Below are positions 1-6,990 of a stretch of DNA of 15,759 nt, in pieces. Within the stretch, counting starts at the first letter, position 1; every line of letters begins with the position of its first letter. The stretch is from Clostridia bacterium (GTDB taxonomy: Bacteria; Bacillota; DULZ01). Under the pieces are notes generated by a model. The model did no database searches. It saw only the letters and a program-made list of their open reading frames with translations, and was not told the origin of the DNA. A program made the position numbers and the translations under genes. The DNA lies in assembly GCA_012520135.1 (NCBI GenBank), contig JAAYOX010000036.1:1-15759 (forward strand). Reading direction: 5' to 3'.

Positions 1-1002
1 AAAAAATTTGAGCCATTAGTCCTTTTGCCTTTAGCTTTTGGAACCGTATTGGCTAATCTTCCTTTAGGTAATTTAATGGAAGAAGGGAGTTTGTTTTATT
101 ATCTTTACTTCCCTGTTCAGCATGAGATCTTTCCGTTATTAATTTTTGTTGGGGTGGGTGCTTTAACAGATTTCGGACCCCTGATTGCTAACCCCATTAC
201 CATGTTCTGCGGTGCAGCGGCTCAGTTGGGTATTTTTGTCGTAATGCTTTTATGTACCATGTTTGGCTTTTCTTTGGCGGAAGCTGCCGCTGTCGGCAGC
301 ATCGGAGGAGCAGACGGACCCATAGCCGTTTTTGCCGTGATGAAAATGGCCCCACATCTCATTGGACCTGTCGCAGTAGCTGCGTATTCTTATATGGCAC
401 TTGTTCCAATGATTCAGCCGCCAATTATGCGTTTATTGACCACTAAAAAGGAACGGGAAACAGTGATGGGGCAGGTTCGTAAAGTCTCTAAAAGGGAAAA
501 GATACTGTTTCCAATCCTTCTCACTGTAGTAGTGGGCATTCTGATCCCGGTAGCCATCCCTTTAATTGGTTGCCTGGCAGTAGGAAACCTGTTAAGAGAG
601 TCCGGCGTAACTGAGCGTTTGGCCAAGATGGCAGGGAATGAATTGATAAACACGGTTACTTTCTTGTTAGCGTTAACCGTAGGTGTAACCATGGAAGCGG
701 AAAGTTTTTTGACTTCGGAAACGGTAATAATCATCGTGTTAGGGATGTTGGCTTTTGCTTTCAGTACAGCAGGAGGTATTCTAATGGGCAAAATCCTGTA
801 CCTGCTGACAGGGGGTAAGGTAAATCCTTTGATTGGTTCTGCCGGTGTATCGGCAGTGCCTATGGCTGCAAGGGTTTCTCATGTTGAAGGGCAGAAAGCT
901 AACCCTGTAAACTATCTGTTAATGCACGCCATGGGAGCAAATGTAGCGGGAGTAATTGGAACAACCGTAGCTGTAGGAATCCTCATCTCATTTTTAACTT
1001 AG
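1..1002 (+). CDS. Na+-translocating acyl-CoA/carboxylate decarboxylase, beta subunit (5'-partial)
   Basis: This is the membrane beta subunit of a biotin-dependent decarboxylase Na+ pump (glutaconyl-CoA, methylmalonyl-CoA or oxaloacetate type). It decarboxylates carboxybiotin and exports Na+. The reading frame is open from base 1, so the true start lies upstream; a TTG at 25 is internal. The 333 visible codons lack roughly the first 40-100 residues of the 375-430 residue family. Counting from the TTG at 25, the signature GGADGP holds D97, and the late segment NPLIGSAGVSAVPMAAR holds N267, G271, S276 and R283. All five sit at a constant offset of 106 from the functional residues I recall in Klebsiella OadB (D203, N373, G377, S382, R389). 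Most of the chain is hydrophobic helices. The family is certain; the substrate is not. The dehydrogenase at 5765 favours glutaconyl-CoA (GcdB). A small one-helix protein follows after 17 bases. Confidence 0.93.
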   Translation, partial: KKFEPLVLLPLAFGTVLANLPLGNLMEEGSLFYYLYFPVQHEIFPLLIFVGVGALTDFGPLIANPITMFCGAAAQLGIFVVMLLCTMFGFSLAEAAAVGSIGGADGPIAVFAVMKMAPHLIGPVAVAAYSYMALVPMIQPPIMRLLTTKKERETVMGQVRKVSKREKILFPILLTVVVGILIPVAIPLIGCLAVGNLLRESGVTERLAKMAGNELINTVTFLLALTVGVTMEAESFLTSETVIIIVLGMLAFAFSTAGGILMGKILYLLTGGKVNPLIGSAGVSAVPMAARVSHVEGQKANPVNYLLMHAMGANVAGVIGTTVAVGILISFLT

Positions 1003-1005
1003 TCT

Positions 1006-1011
1006 AAGGAG
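1006..1011 (+). promoter_or_regulatory. Ribosome binding site deciding the start of the 49-residue protein
   Basis: AAGGAG ends 8 bases before the ATG at 1020. It is only 4 bases from the competing out-of-frame ATG at 1016. The spacing therefore selects 1020, whose frame encodes a hydrophobic helix; the 1016 frame does not. Confidence 0.7.
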
Positions 1012-1019
1012 AGAAATGG

Positions 1020-1169
1020 ATGGAACAAAATATGTCAGCTTTGTTAATAGCTCTTGTAGCTTATGGGGGAGTTTTTGTAGTACTGGGATTTTTGGTATTC
1101 TGCATAAGTGGTCTCAGGTTAGTTGACATTACTGCAGAACAAAAGAATGAAATAAATAGGAGCCGGTAA
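1020..1169 (+). CDS. Small single-helix membrane protein, candidate decarboxylase gamma/delta subunit
   Basis: This is a 49-residue open frame. Residues about 6-30 form one uninterrupted hydrophobic helix (ALLIALVAYGGVFVVLGFLV), followed by a short polar tail that ends NEINRSR. It starts 17 bases after the beta-subunit stop, behind a strong AAGGAG, and ends 22 bases before the acyl-CoA synthetase start. Na+-pump decarboxylases carry a small subunit with a single N-terminal membrane helix (OadG about 80-90 residues; the Veillonella MmdE accessory subunit about 55, from memory) that holds the complex together. Position, size and topology suggest this role. The chain is shorter than usual and I see none of the His- or Pro/Ala-rich tail of OadG. 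It could instead be an unrelated small membrane protein. That it is a real gene is likely; its function is inferred from context. Confidence 0.72.
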   Translation: MEQNMSALLIALVAYGGVFVVLGFLVFCISGLRLVDITAEQKNEINRSR

Positions 1170-1179
1170 TGGGCAAAAT

Positions 1180-1186
1180 GAGGTGG
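1180..1186 (+). promoter_or_regulatory. Ribosome binding site choosing ATG 1192 for the acyl-CoA synthetase
   Basis: GAGGTGG lies 5 bases before ATG 1192. The in-frame GTG at 1183 falls inside this site, and its nearest upstream purine run (GGAG at 1159-1162) is too distant. ATG 1192 is therefore the better start. Confidence 0.6.
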
Positions 1187-1191
1187 ATAGG

Positions 1192-3336
1192 ATGTCGGCA
1201 GTAGAGAAGTTGGAATTATTGTTTAATCCTCGCAGGGTGGCCATTGTAGGAGCATCGCAAGATTTAACTTCGATCAGCGGAAAGCCTTTGCGATTTTTGA
1301 AGGAACACGGGTACCGCGGTTTGGTTTACCCTGTCAACCCCAAATATGAAGAAATAGCAGGCTTTAAGTGTTACCCTAATTTGGAATCCTTGCCGGAAAC
1401 TCCGGATTTGGTGTTAATTGCTGTTAATTATAAGCGGGTGCTGGGGGTCTTAGAGGAATGTGCCTCTAAAAACGTTCCTTTCGTTTATATCTTTAGCTCC
1501 GGCTTCGCTGAAGCAGGCGCGGAAGGTCGGAAGTTGCAGGAACAAATAAAGAAGTTTTCCAAGGACACAGGGATCAGAATTCTGGGACCAAATTGTCAAG
1601 GCGTTGTCAATTTACATAATAAAGTGATAACGGCCTTTAGCGGTGCTTTAGAGATAGAGCCTCTCCTGCCGGGAGGCACCGGTTTTGTGACTCAAAGTGG
1701 TGCCCTGGGTTATTCTATTTTTAATTTAGCTCAGGAAGCGGGAGTTGGCTTCAGTTATGTAGCTTCAACCGGCAATGAAGTAGATTTGCATACTTTAGAC
1801 TTTTTGGAGTATATGGTTGAAGATGAAAACACAAAAGTGCTTGTTGCCTATTTGGAAGGTGTGAAAAACGGTCCCCAGTTTAACCGGATAGCCGATCGTG
1901 CTTTAGCTTTGGGCAAACCTATCATTGCCCTGAAAGTAGGAAAAACGGACATTGGGAAGAAAGCGGCAGCCTCCCATACTGCTTCATTAACCGGTTCTGA
2001 TGAAGTATTCCAGGCTTTCGTTAAACAAAAGGGGCTGGTGCGAGTAGAAGACATTGAAGATATTATTGATTTAGCCGGAGTCGTGGAGAAAATCTCTTTA
2101 CCGACAGGTAAGGGCTTGGGTATTGTTACCACTTCCGGAGGTGCCGGTATTTTATTGGCTGATAAGGCTGTTGAATTGGGGCTGAATGTGCCCGAACTGC
2201 CTGAAGAGTTACAGGAAGCAATTGCCGGTTATATTCCCGAGTACGGTTCTACTTCAAATCCTGTAGATGTGACAGCTCAAGTTATTAATAAGCCGGAAGG
2301 CTTTTCTCATGTATTAACCGAATTATTGGGTTATTCGCATATTGATGCTATTGTCGTAGTGGTCACCATGATTACCGGGGCCTCCGGTGAAAAAATAGCC
2401 CAAGATATTGTCTCCTGTGCCAAAGTCTCGGATAAGCCTATAATCGTAGCTTGGACCGCAGGCGACAAACTTATGGGCAAAAGCCTGGCAATTCTCCACG
2501 AGGGAGGGGTACCTTGTTTTCGTTCCCCTATACGAGCCGTTGATACAATAGGGGCCTTAATGAATTACGGTACCTTCAGAAAAAGCTATTTAGCGCAACA
2601 AGCTGAACACACTGGCTCTCAAGAAGTTGTCGGTACCGGTTATGAAAGTGCTTTAAGAAGTATTATTCCGTCTAATGGCCGGGTTCTATCAGAACATGAA
2701 AGCAAACGGTTGTTAGCTCAATACGGAATTCCCATTACCAGGGAAGTTGTAGTAAACAGCGTAGAAGATGCTTTGGAAGCGGCAACAAAAATTGGCTATC
2801 CGGTGTGTCTCAAGATAGATTCGCCGGATATACTGCACAAAACTGAAGTAGGCGGAATTAAACTAAATCTCCGGTCTGCTGAAGAGGTGACTAGGGCCTA
2901 CACGGAGATTATGGCAAATGTGGCGAAGCATCGACCTGATGCCGGTATTAACGGTATTATAGTAGCAGAAATGGTACAGGGAGGAACGGAAGTTATTATA
3001 GGCATCAAAAATGATCCCCAGTTTGGACCGACGGTGATGTTTGGCTTAGGCGGTATCTTCGTAGAGGTGCTAAAAGATGTATCGCTCCGGATTGTACCTT
3101 TTACTTCCTTGGAAGCGCAAACTATGCTAGAAGAAATAAAAGGCTTCAAGATTTTGGAAGGGGCACGAGGTCAAAAACCGGCTGATACGGCTGCTCTTAA
3201 AGACCTACTATTGAAAGTAGGGCAGATGGCTGAAGATTTAAAAGGAGAATTACAAGAATTAGATCTTAACCCGGTCCTGGTCTTGCCTGAAGGGCAGGGT
3301 GTCAAAGTGGCAGACGCCTTAGCCATTAGGAAATAA
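1192..3336 (+). CDS. Acyl-CoA synthetase (ADP-forming), fused alpha-beta, acetyl-CoA synthetase family
   Basis: This is a cytoplasmic NDP-forming acyl-CoA synthetase: acyl-CoA + ADP + Pi <-> acid + CoA + ATP, run through a phosphohistidine. Counted from ATG 1192 (714 residues, normal for the fused form), residues about 8-135 are the CoA-binding Rossmann domain (VAIVGASQD near 16-24, ILGPNCQG near 130-137). Residues about 150-460 are the two flavodoxin-like ligase domains, with the catalytic His at about 262 in ASHTASLTGSD. Residues about 487-714 are an ATP-grasp domain (HKTEVGGIKLNL, GLGGIFVEVLKD, ELDLNPVLV). Substrate cannot be read from sequence; acetate, other short acids and dicarboxylates are all possible. 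Its place between a decarboxylase pump and a sigma-54 regulator suggests either activation of the catabolised acid or ATP recovery from the acyl-CoA product. A terminator closes the transcript directly after the stop codon. Confidence 0.93.
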   Translation: MSAVEKLELLFNPRRVAIVGASQDLTSISGKPLRFLKEHGYRGLVYPVNPKYEEIAGFKCYPNLESLPETPDLVLIAVNYKRVLGVLEECASKNVPFVYIFSSGFAEAGAEGRKLQEQIKKFSKDTGIRILGPNCQGVVNLHNKVITAFSGALEIEPLLPGGTGFVTQSGALGYSIFNLAQEAGVGFSYVASTGNEVDLHTLDFLEYMVEDENTKVLVAYLEGVKNGPQFNRIADRALALGKPIIALKVGKTDIGKKAAASHTASLTGSDEVFQAFVKQKGLVRVEDIEDIIDLAGVVEKISLPTGKGLGIVTTSGGAGILLADKAVELGLNVPELPEELQEAIAGYIPEYGSTSNPVDVTAQVINKPEGFSHVLTELLGYSHIDAIVVVVTMITGASGEKIAQDIVSCAKVSDKPIIVAWTAGDKLMGKSLAILHEGGVPCFRSPIRAVDTIGALMNYGTFRKSYLAQQAEHTGSQEVVGTGYESALRSIIPSNGRVLSEHESKRLLAQYGIPITREVVVNSVEDALEAATKIGYPVCLKIDSPDILHKTEVGGIKLNLRSAEEVTRAYTEIMANVAKHRPDAGINGIIVAEMVQGGTEVIIGIKNDPQFGPTVMFGLGGIFVEVLKDVSLRIVPFTSLEAQTMLEEIKGFKILEGARGQKPADTAALKDLLLKVGQMAEDLKGELQELDLNPVLVLPEGQGVKVADALAIRK

Positions 3337-3364
3337 AGGAGAGTCGATACTCTCCTTATTTTTT
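3336..3364 (+). terminator. Rho-independent terminator after the acyl-CoA synthetase
   Basis: A perfect 9-bp stem, AAGGAGAGT with ACTCTCCTT, encloses the loop CGAT and is followed by ATTTTTTT. The stem begins within the stop codon. It ends the decarboxylase-synthetase transcript and separates it from the regulator gene. Confidence 0.9.
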
Positions 3365-3400
3365 CCAAAAAAGGAGCCACAAAAAAAGGGTAATGTACAG

Positions 3401-3415
3401 ATTATTTAGAATAAT
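3401..3415 (+). repeat. AT-rich inverted repeat upstream of the regulator gene
   Basis: ATTATT-TAG-AATAAT is a perfect 6-bp inverted repeat with a 3-base spacer. It lies 30 bases before the likely start of the sigma-54 activator, in the zone where its promoter must be (weak candidates TGTACA at 3394 and TAATAT at 3418, spacing 18). It could be an operator, but in such AT-rich DNA a chance match is quite possible. Confidence 0.25.
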
Positions 3416-3444
3416 TGTAATATAACCAGCAGGGAGGATTGGTT

Positions 3445-5556
3445 TTGGTGATTAGAAAAGCGGCCACCTTGACTCGAAAATGTTTGAGAGCGGACCAGAC
3501 CTTTGCTGAAGCTTGCCAATTGTTACTTCAAGAAAGTTTAGAAGCTTTGCCGGTTTTTGAAGGGGACAGGCTCATAGGAATATTCGGCAAGGAAGAAATT
3601 TTCCGGTTAGGAGCAGGGGAACTATCTTGGCAGCTACCAATCAAAAAGGCATTAAACAATTCATATTTACTGCTCCCTTTTGATTTTCCATTGGAAGAGG
3701 CATGGGAATTAAAGGCTGATTATTGTGTTATCCGAGATGACCGGGGACAGTACTGTGGTATAGTGAGCCGGCAGCAGATTGAGCGGAAACTGGTTGATGA
3801 CTACTACCGTAAATCGAGACAGTTAGAAGGTATTCTTGATTACACTCATAACGGGGTTATTGCTATCAATAAGGACGGCCATGTTATCTACTACAATAAG
3901 GCTGCTGAGGAGATTATCTGGCGAAAAAAGGAAGATGTTATTGGCAAACATCTATCCCAAGTCATTATACCCCTTGGCCTCTTGGATGTTCTGAAAACCG
4001 GAGAGCCGCAGCTGTGCCATAAATTTACTGTTGAGTACTCTCAGGGAACCCGAATCTACTTAACTCACCGTACCCCTATTTTTGAAAACGATGAGTTAGT
4101 CGGAGCGGTGGGTGTCTTTCAGGATATTTCAGAAGTGGAATCCATCTCTCAAGAGTTGCATACGGTTAAGCGTTTATATGAAGAATTAGAGGCTTTAGTA
4201 GAGTGTTCTTTCGACGGTATCTTAATTTGTAATGCATCCGGTATGATTATAAGGGCTAATAGTGCCAGTGAACGGTTTTTTAGCAAGGAGCAGGATGGGT
4301 TACAGGGTAAACTGCTAACCGAAGTATTTCCAGAGGAGGACGCCGCAAAGACATTTATGGAACGGGTAATTAGCGGAGCTACTGCTAAAAACTGTGTAGT
4401 CAATATGGGGCAACGGCAATTGTTATTGACGGCCAACCCTGTCCCCACTGAAAAAGGGATAGTTAACAAAATTATCATTAATGCTCGGGATTTAACAGAA
4501 CTGAATTCATTAAGGCTACAGTTGAAAAACACCCAGCATTTAACTGAACGTTACCACTCTGAGATAAATGAACTGCGAAGTCGTTTATTGGAGCAGGAAG
4601 GTATTCTGGTGCAATCAAATAAAATGCGGAGTATTGTCAGTTTGGCCCTTCGGGTGGCCCAGGTGGATTCTACCGTGCTTGTTACTGGGGAATCCGGCGT
4701 TGGAAAAGAGATAATTACCAAAATTATCCACAAGAACAGCAAGCGAAAGGATGGTCCCTTTATCAAAATTAATTGTGGAGCCATTCCGGAAAGCCTGTTG
4801 GAGTCAGAACTTTTTGGTTATGAACCAGGGGCTTTTACCGGTGCTAGCAAAGAGGGAAAAATCGGTATGTTTGAACTGGCTCACCAAGGCACCCTGTTTT
4901 TGGACGAAATAGGAGAATTGCCTCTTTCCCTTCAAGTAAAAATACTGCGGGCAATTCAGGAGCGTGAGATTAACCGGGTTGGTGGCAATAAGCCGCGGCA
5001 GATCGATGTCCGCATTATTGCGGCTACTAATCGTAACTTGGTTGAAATGGTGGAGAAAGGTGATTTTAGAGAGGATCTTTACTTCAGACTAAACGTCATA
5101 CCTATTCATGTACCTCCCCTCAGGGAAAGGCAAGAAGAGATTATACCGTTGGCACGGCAATTTATGGCCAAGTTCTGTAATGCCTATAACCTGCAAAAAG
5201 TGCTTGCCCCGGAAGTAATGGAAGCCCTTTTGGAGTACCAGTGGCCCGGAAACATCAGAGAGTTGGAAAATGTGATAGAACGATTAGTAGTAACTACCCC
5301 CGGTGATACAATTTCATTTCATGATTTGCCGCGCTCCTTCTTTGGAGAACAAATCTTATCCAAAGCGAGTGTTACTGTTAAAGGTTTGATTCCTCTAAAG
5401 GAAGCTGTATTGGCAGTTGAAAAGATTTTGTTGGAGAAGGCTATGGAAAGGTATGGGAGCACATATAAGGCAGCGGAGGTTTTGCAGGTGGATCAATCCA
5501 CTGTTGTAAGAAAGCTCCATAAGATACGGGGAGTGGTTTCAAATCAGATAACGTAA
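3445..5556 (+). CDS. Sigma-54-dependent transcriptional activator, CBS-PAS-PAS-AAA+-HTH
   Basis: This is an enhancer-binding protein that opens sigma-54 promoters using ATP. Counted from TTG 3445 (703 residues): a CBS pair at about 8-117, which normally binds adenosine-type ligands; PAS domains at about 122-232 and 248-352; a helical linker to about 390; an AAA+ domain at about 392-620 with Walker A GESGVGKE (415-422), the sigma-54 contact loop GAFTGA (462-467), Walker B LFLDEIGELP (484-493), sensor AATNRN (526-531) and REDLYFRLN with the arginine finger; and a C-terminal Fis/TyrR-like HTH at about 670-694 (STYKAAEVLQVDQSTVVRKL). There is no receiver domain, so it senses a ligand rather than a phosphorelay signal. 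The AGGGAGG at 3431-3437 fits TTG 3445 (7 bases) or GTG 3448 better than TTG 3439. The likely target is the -24/-12 promoter at 5703, before the dehydrogenase gene. Confidence 0.93.
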   Translation: MVIRKAATLTRKCLRADQTFAEACQLLLQESLEALPVFEGDRLIGIFGKEEIFRLGAGELSWQLPIKKALNNSYLLLPFDFPLEEAWELKADYCVIRDDRGQYCGIVSRQQIERKLVDDYYRKSRQLEGILDYTHNGVIAINKDGHVIYYNKAAEEIIWRKKEDVIGKHLSQVIIPLGLLDVLKTGEPQLCHKFTVEYSQGTRIYLTHRTPIFENDELVGAVGVFQDISEVESISQELHTVKRLYEELEALVECSFDGILICNASGMIIRANSASERFFSKEQDGLQGKLLTEVFPEEDAAKTFMERVISGATAKNCVVNMGQRQLLLTANPVPTEKGIVNKIIINARDLTELNSLRLQLKNTQHLTERYHSEINELRSRLLEQEGILVQSNKMRSIVSLALRVAQVDSTVLVTGESGVGKEIITKIIHKNSKRKDGPFIKINCGAIPESLLESELFGYEPGAFTGASKEGKIGMFELAHQGTLFLDEIGELPLSLQVKILRAIQEREINRVGGNKPRQIDVRIIAATNRNLVEMVEKGDFREDLYFRLNVIPIHVPPLRERQEEIIPLARQFMAKFCNAYNLQKVLAPEVMEALLEYQWPGNIRELENVIERLVVTTPGDTISFHDLPRSFFGEQILSKASVTVKGLIPLKEAVLAVEKILLEKAMERYGSTYKAAEVLQVDQSTVVRKLHKIRGVVSNQIT

Positions 5557-5569
5557 TATTACATTATTT

Positions 5570-5590
5570 AATGCGCCTTTGCATTGGTTT
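5570..5590 (+). terminator. Weak possible terminator after the activator gene
   Basis: AATGC and GCATT pair as a 5-bp stem around a 6-base loop, followed by GG and a short T run. The stem is short and GC-poor, so efficient termination is doubtful. A 10-bp palindrome, GTAATATTAC (5553-5562), overlaps the stop codon just before it. Confidence 0.25.
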
Positions 5591-5604
5591 TTCGTTATTA
5601 TTGA

Positions 5605-5682
5605 TTAACCGTTACTCAGCAAGCAATTTTATTAAACGGCTTGTACTATATGATACCGTGTTAAATAGCTATCTGAATAGCT
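5605..5682 (+). promoter_or_regulatory. Candidate activator-binding sites upstream of the -24/-12 promoter
   Basis: Related half-sites recur here: TTAACCGTT at 5605, TTAAACGG at 5632 and CCGTGTTAA at 5656; the last two are inverted with respect to each other. Next comes AGCTAT-CTGA-ATAGCT (5667-5682), a perfect 6-bp inverted repeat with a 4-base spacer, which also contains AATAGCT twice at a 12-base period. Sites upstream of a sigma-54 promoter normally bind its activator. The closest lies only about 50-60 bases before the predicted transcription start, nearer than the usual 80-200. Which of these, if any, is used cannot be told from sequence. Confidence 0.42.
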
Positions 5683-5702
5683 GTATGTTTTGAGCCCAGG
5701 CT

Positions 5703-5719
5703 TTGGCACCTCTTTTGCT
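5703..5719 (+). promoter_or_regulatory. Sigma-54 (-24/-12) promoter of the acyl-CoA dehydrogenase gene
   Basis: TTGGCACCTCTTTTGCT matches the consensus YTGGCACGRNNNTTGCW at every fixed position except the G and R after GGCAC. The invariant GG (5705-5706) and GC (5717-5718) are in register. The predicted start is near 5730, giving a leader of about 35 bases to ATG 5765. It lies directly between a sigma-54 activator gene and the gene it would control. Confidence 0.85.
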
Positions 5720-5764
5720 AGTATTTCATAGTGAATACGGAAAACTTGCGGAGGTGTAAGCAAT

Positions 5765-6922
5765 ATGAATTTTGCCCTGACTGAGGAGCAGCGAATGCTG
5801 CAGGAAATGGCCAAAAAATTTGCGGAAAAAGAGATCCTGCCTACCATGGAGGATGATGAAAAGAATCATCGCTTCCGGCTTGACACTGTGAAGAAGATGG
5901 GGGAGCTGGGCTTCTTCGGCTGTGGTATTCCCGAGGAATACGGCGGCAACGGCATGGGAATTCTGGAGTCCGTTTTAATTGCCGAGCAAATCGCTAAAGT
6001 AAGTGCGTCCTGGCGGTTGCCCTTTAATATGCAGAACTTGGGACCGGCATTGACAGTAGCCAAATATGGAACGGAAGAGCAAAAGCAGCAATATATTCCC
6101 GGTTGGGTTAAGGGAGAAAGTATCGGTTTTTTTGCCATTACGGAACCTAACTCCGGTTCCGACGTGGCCGGCATGACGACCACAGCAATTGATCGGGGAG
6201 ATCATTATGAACTCAATGGACAGAAAATGTGGATTTCCAATGCCCACGTAGGCGACTGGGGATTGGTATATGCTTATACAGATCAAAAGCTGAAGTACAA
6301 AGGTATGACCTGTTTTATTGTAAACTTAAAAAACACACCCGGAATTATTACCCGTCCCATTGAAACTAAACTTGGCCTACACTGTGCACCTACGGGAGAA
6401 ATAAGCTTTGAAGGGGCAAAGATTCCCAAAGATGCTGTTTTGGGTAAAGTGGGTGATGGTTTCAAAATCTGTATGTGGCAACTCAATAATACCCGTATTG
6501 GCTGTGCTGCCGGAGGGTTGGGAATCGCCGGAGGGGCATTGGAGGCCGCTGTGAAATATGCCAACGAAAGAGTGCAGTTTGGCCAAAAAATCGGGAAATT
6601 CCAAATGATTCAGGCCTCTATTGCCGAAATGGCTGTTGAACACGAGGCAGCTCAACTTTTGGTTTATCGAGCCGCTTGGTTGAAGGACCAGGGGTTACCT
6701 AATCAATATGAAACTTCTGTAGCAAAGTACTATGCTTCAGAATCTGCGGTAAATATCGCCAATGAAACCATGAAAATTTTTGGCTCTTATGGATATTCCA
6801 CTGAGTACCCTGCGGAGAGGTTTTTGCGGGATGCTAAATCGCTCCAGGTAGTTGAGGGCACGTCTAATATACAAAAGACGATTATAGCCGGCGTTGTGTT
6901 GGGAGATGCTCCAAACCGTTAG
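5765..6922 (+). CDS. Acyl-CoA dehydrogenase, probably glutaryl-CoA dehydrogenase of the non-decarboxylating type
   Basis: This is an FAD-dependent acyl-CoA dehydrogenase of 385 residues, the usual length, passing electrons to ETF. FAD and substrate motifs are present: FAITEPNSGSD (123-133), WISNA (157-161), NERVQFG (267-273) and YGYSTEYPAERFLRDA (342-357). The catalytic base is E364 in VVEGTSNIQ. Arg84 (SASWR) aligns with the Arg that holds the distal carboxylate in glutaryl-CoA dehydrogenases and is absent from ordinary fatty-acyl enzymes. Ala77 and Val363 occupy the positions that are Glu and Tyr in decarboxylating human-type enzymes; the Desulfococcus enzyme that stops at glutaconyl-CoA has Ala and Val there (alignment from memory). 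Another dicarboxyl-CoA dehydrogenase, such as a benzylsuccinyl-CoA type, is possible. GGAGGTG (5750-5756) sets the ATG 8 bases downstream. It is monocistronic, between a sigma-54 promoter and a terminator. Confidence 0.9.
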   Translation: MNFALTEEQRMLQEMAKKFAEKEILPTMEDDEKNHRFRLDTVKKMGELGFFGCGIPEEYGGNGMGILESVLIAEQIAKVSASWRLPFNMQNLGPALTVAKYGTEEQKQQYIPGWVKGESIGFFAITEPNSGSDVAGMTTTAIDRGDHYELNGQKMWISNAHVGDWGLVYAYTDQKLKYKGMTCFIVNLKNTPGIITRPIETKLGLHCAPTGEISFEGAKIPKDAVLGKVGDGFKICMWQLNNTRIGCAAGGLGIAGGALEAAVKYANERVQFGQKIGKFQMIQASIAEMAVEHEAAQLLVYRAAWLKDQGLPNQYETSVAKYYASESAVNIANETMKIFGSYGYSTEYPAERFLRDAKSLQVVEGTSNIQKTIIAGVVLGDAPNR

Positions 6923-6947
6923 CATAAAAAATAATTATGTGTTCACC

Positions 6948-6990
6948 AAAAGATCCCGGGTTCCAGGTCTCATCCGAGGATCTTTTTTTT
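6948..6990 (+). terminator. Rho-independent terminator after the acyl-CoA dehydrogenase
   Basis: AAAAGATCC pairs with GGATCTTTT, extended inward by CGG with CCG across a single bulged A, around a 14-16-base loop. The right arm runs into eight Ts. This is a strong stop that isolates the catabolic region from the Spo0B-like/obg genes. Confidence 0.88.

Noticed and set aside
414..791. 125-codon frame on the minus strand within the decarboxylase beta-subunit gene
   Set aside because: It is antisense to a clearly conserved membrane protein and has no recognisable domain or binding site. It is a shadow frame.
1169..1204. An 11-codon frame starting at the ATG that overlaps the TAA of the 49-residue gene, with GGAG upstream
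   Set aside because: It ends inside the synthetase gene and encodes nothing recognisable. At most it aids translational coupling.
5553..5562. Perfect palindrome GTAATATTAC at the activator stop codon
   Set aside because: Short and AT-rich, at a gene end. A chance palindrome is more likely than an operator, and it is not placed to act on the -24/-12 promoter.
5866..6655. Several minus-strand frames of 90-105 codons inside the dehydrogenase gene
   Set aside because: They mirror the codon pattern of the + strand gene, overlap one another and carry no family motif.
6952..6982. Loop-rich hairpin after the dehydrogenase considered as a riboswitch or T-box
   Set aside because: It follows the stop codon of one gene, has no specifier or antiterminator partner, and ends in a T-run. 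It is an ordinary terminator.
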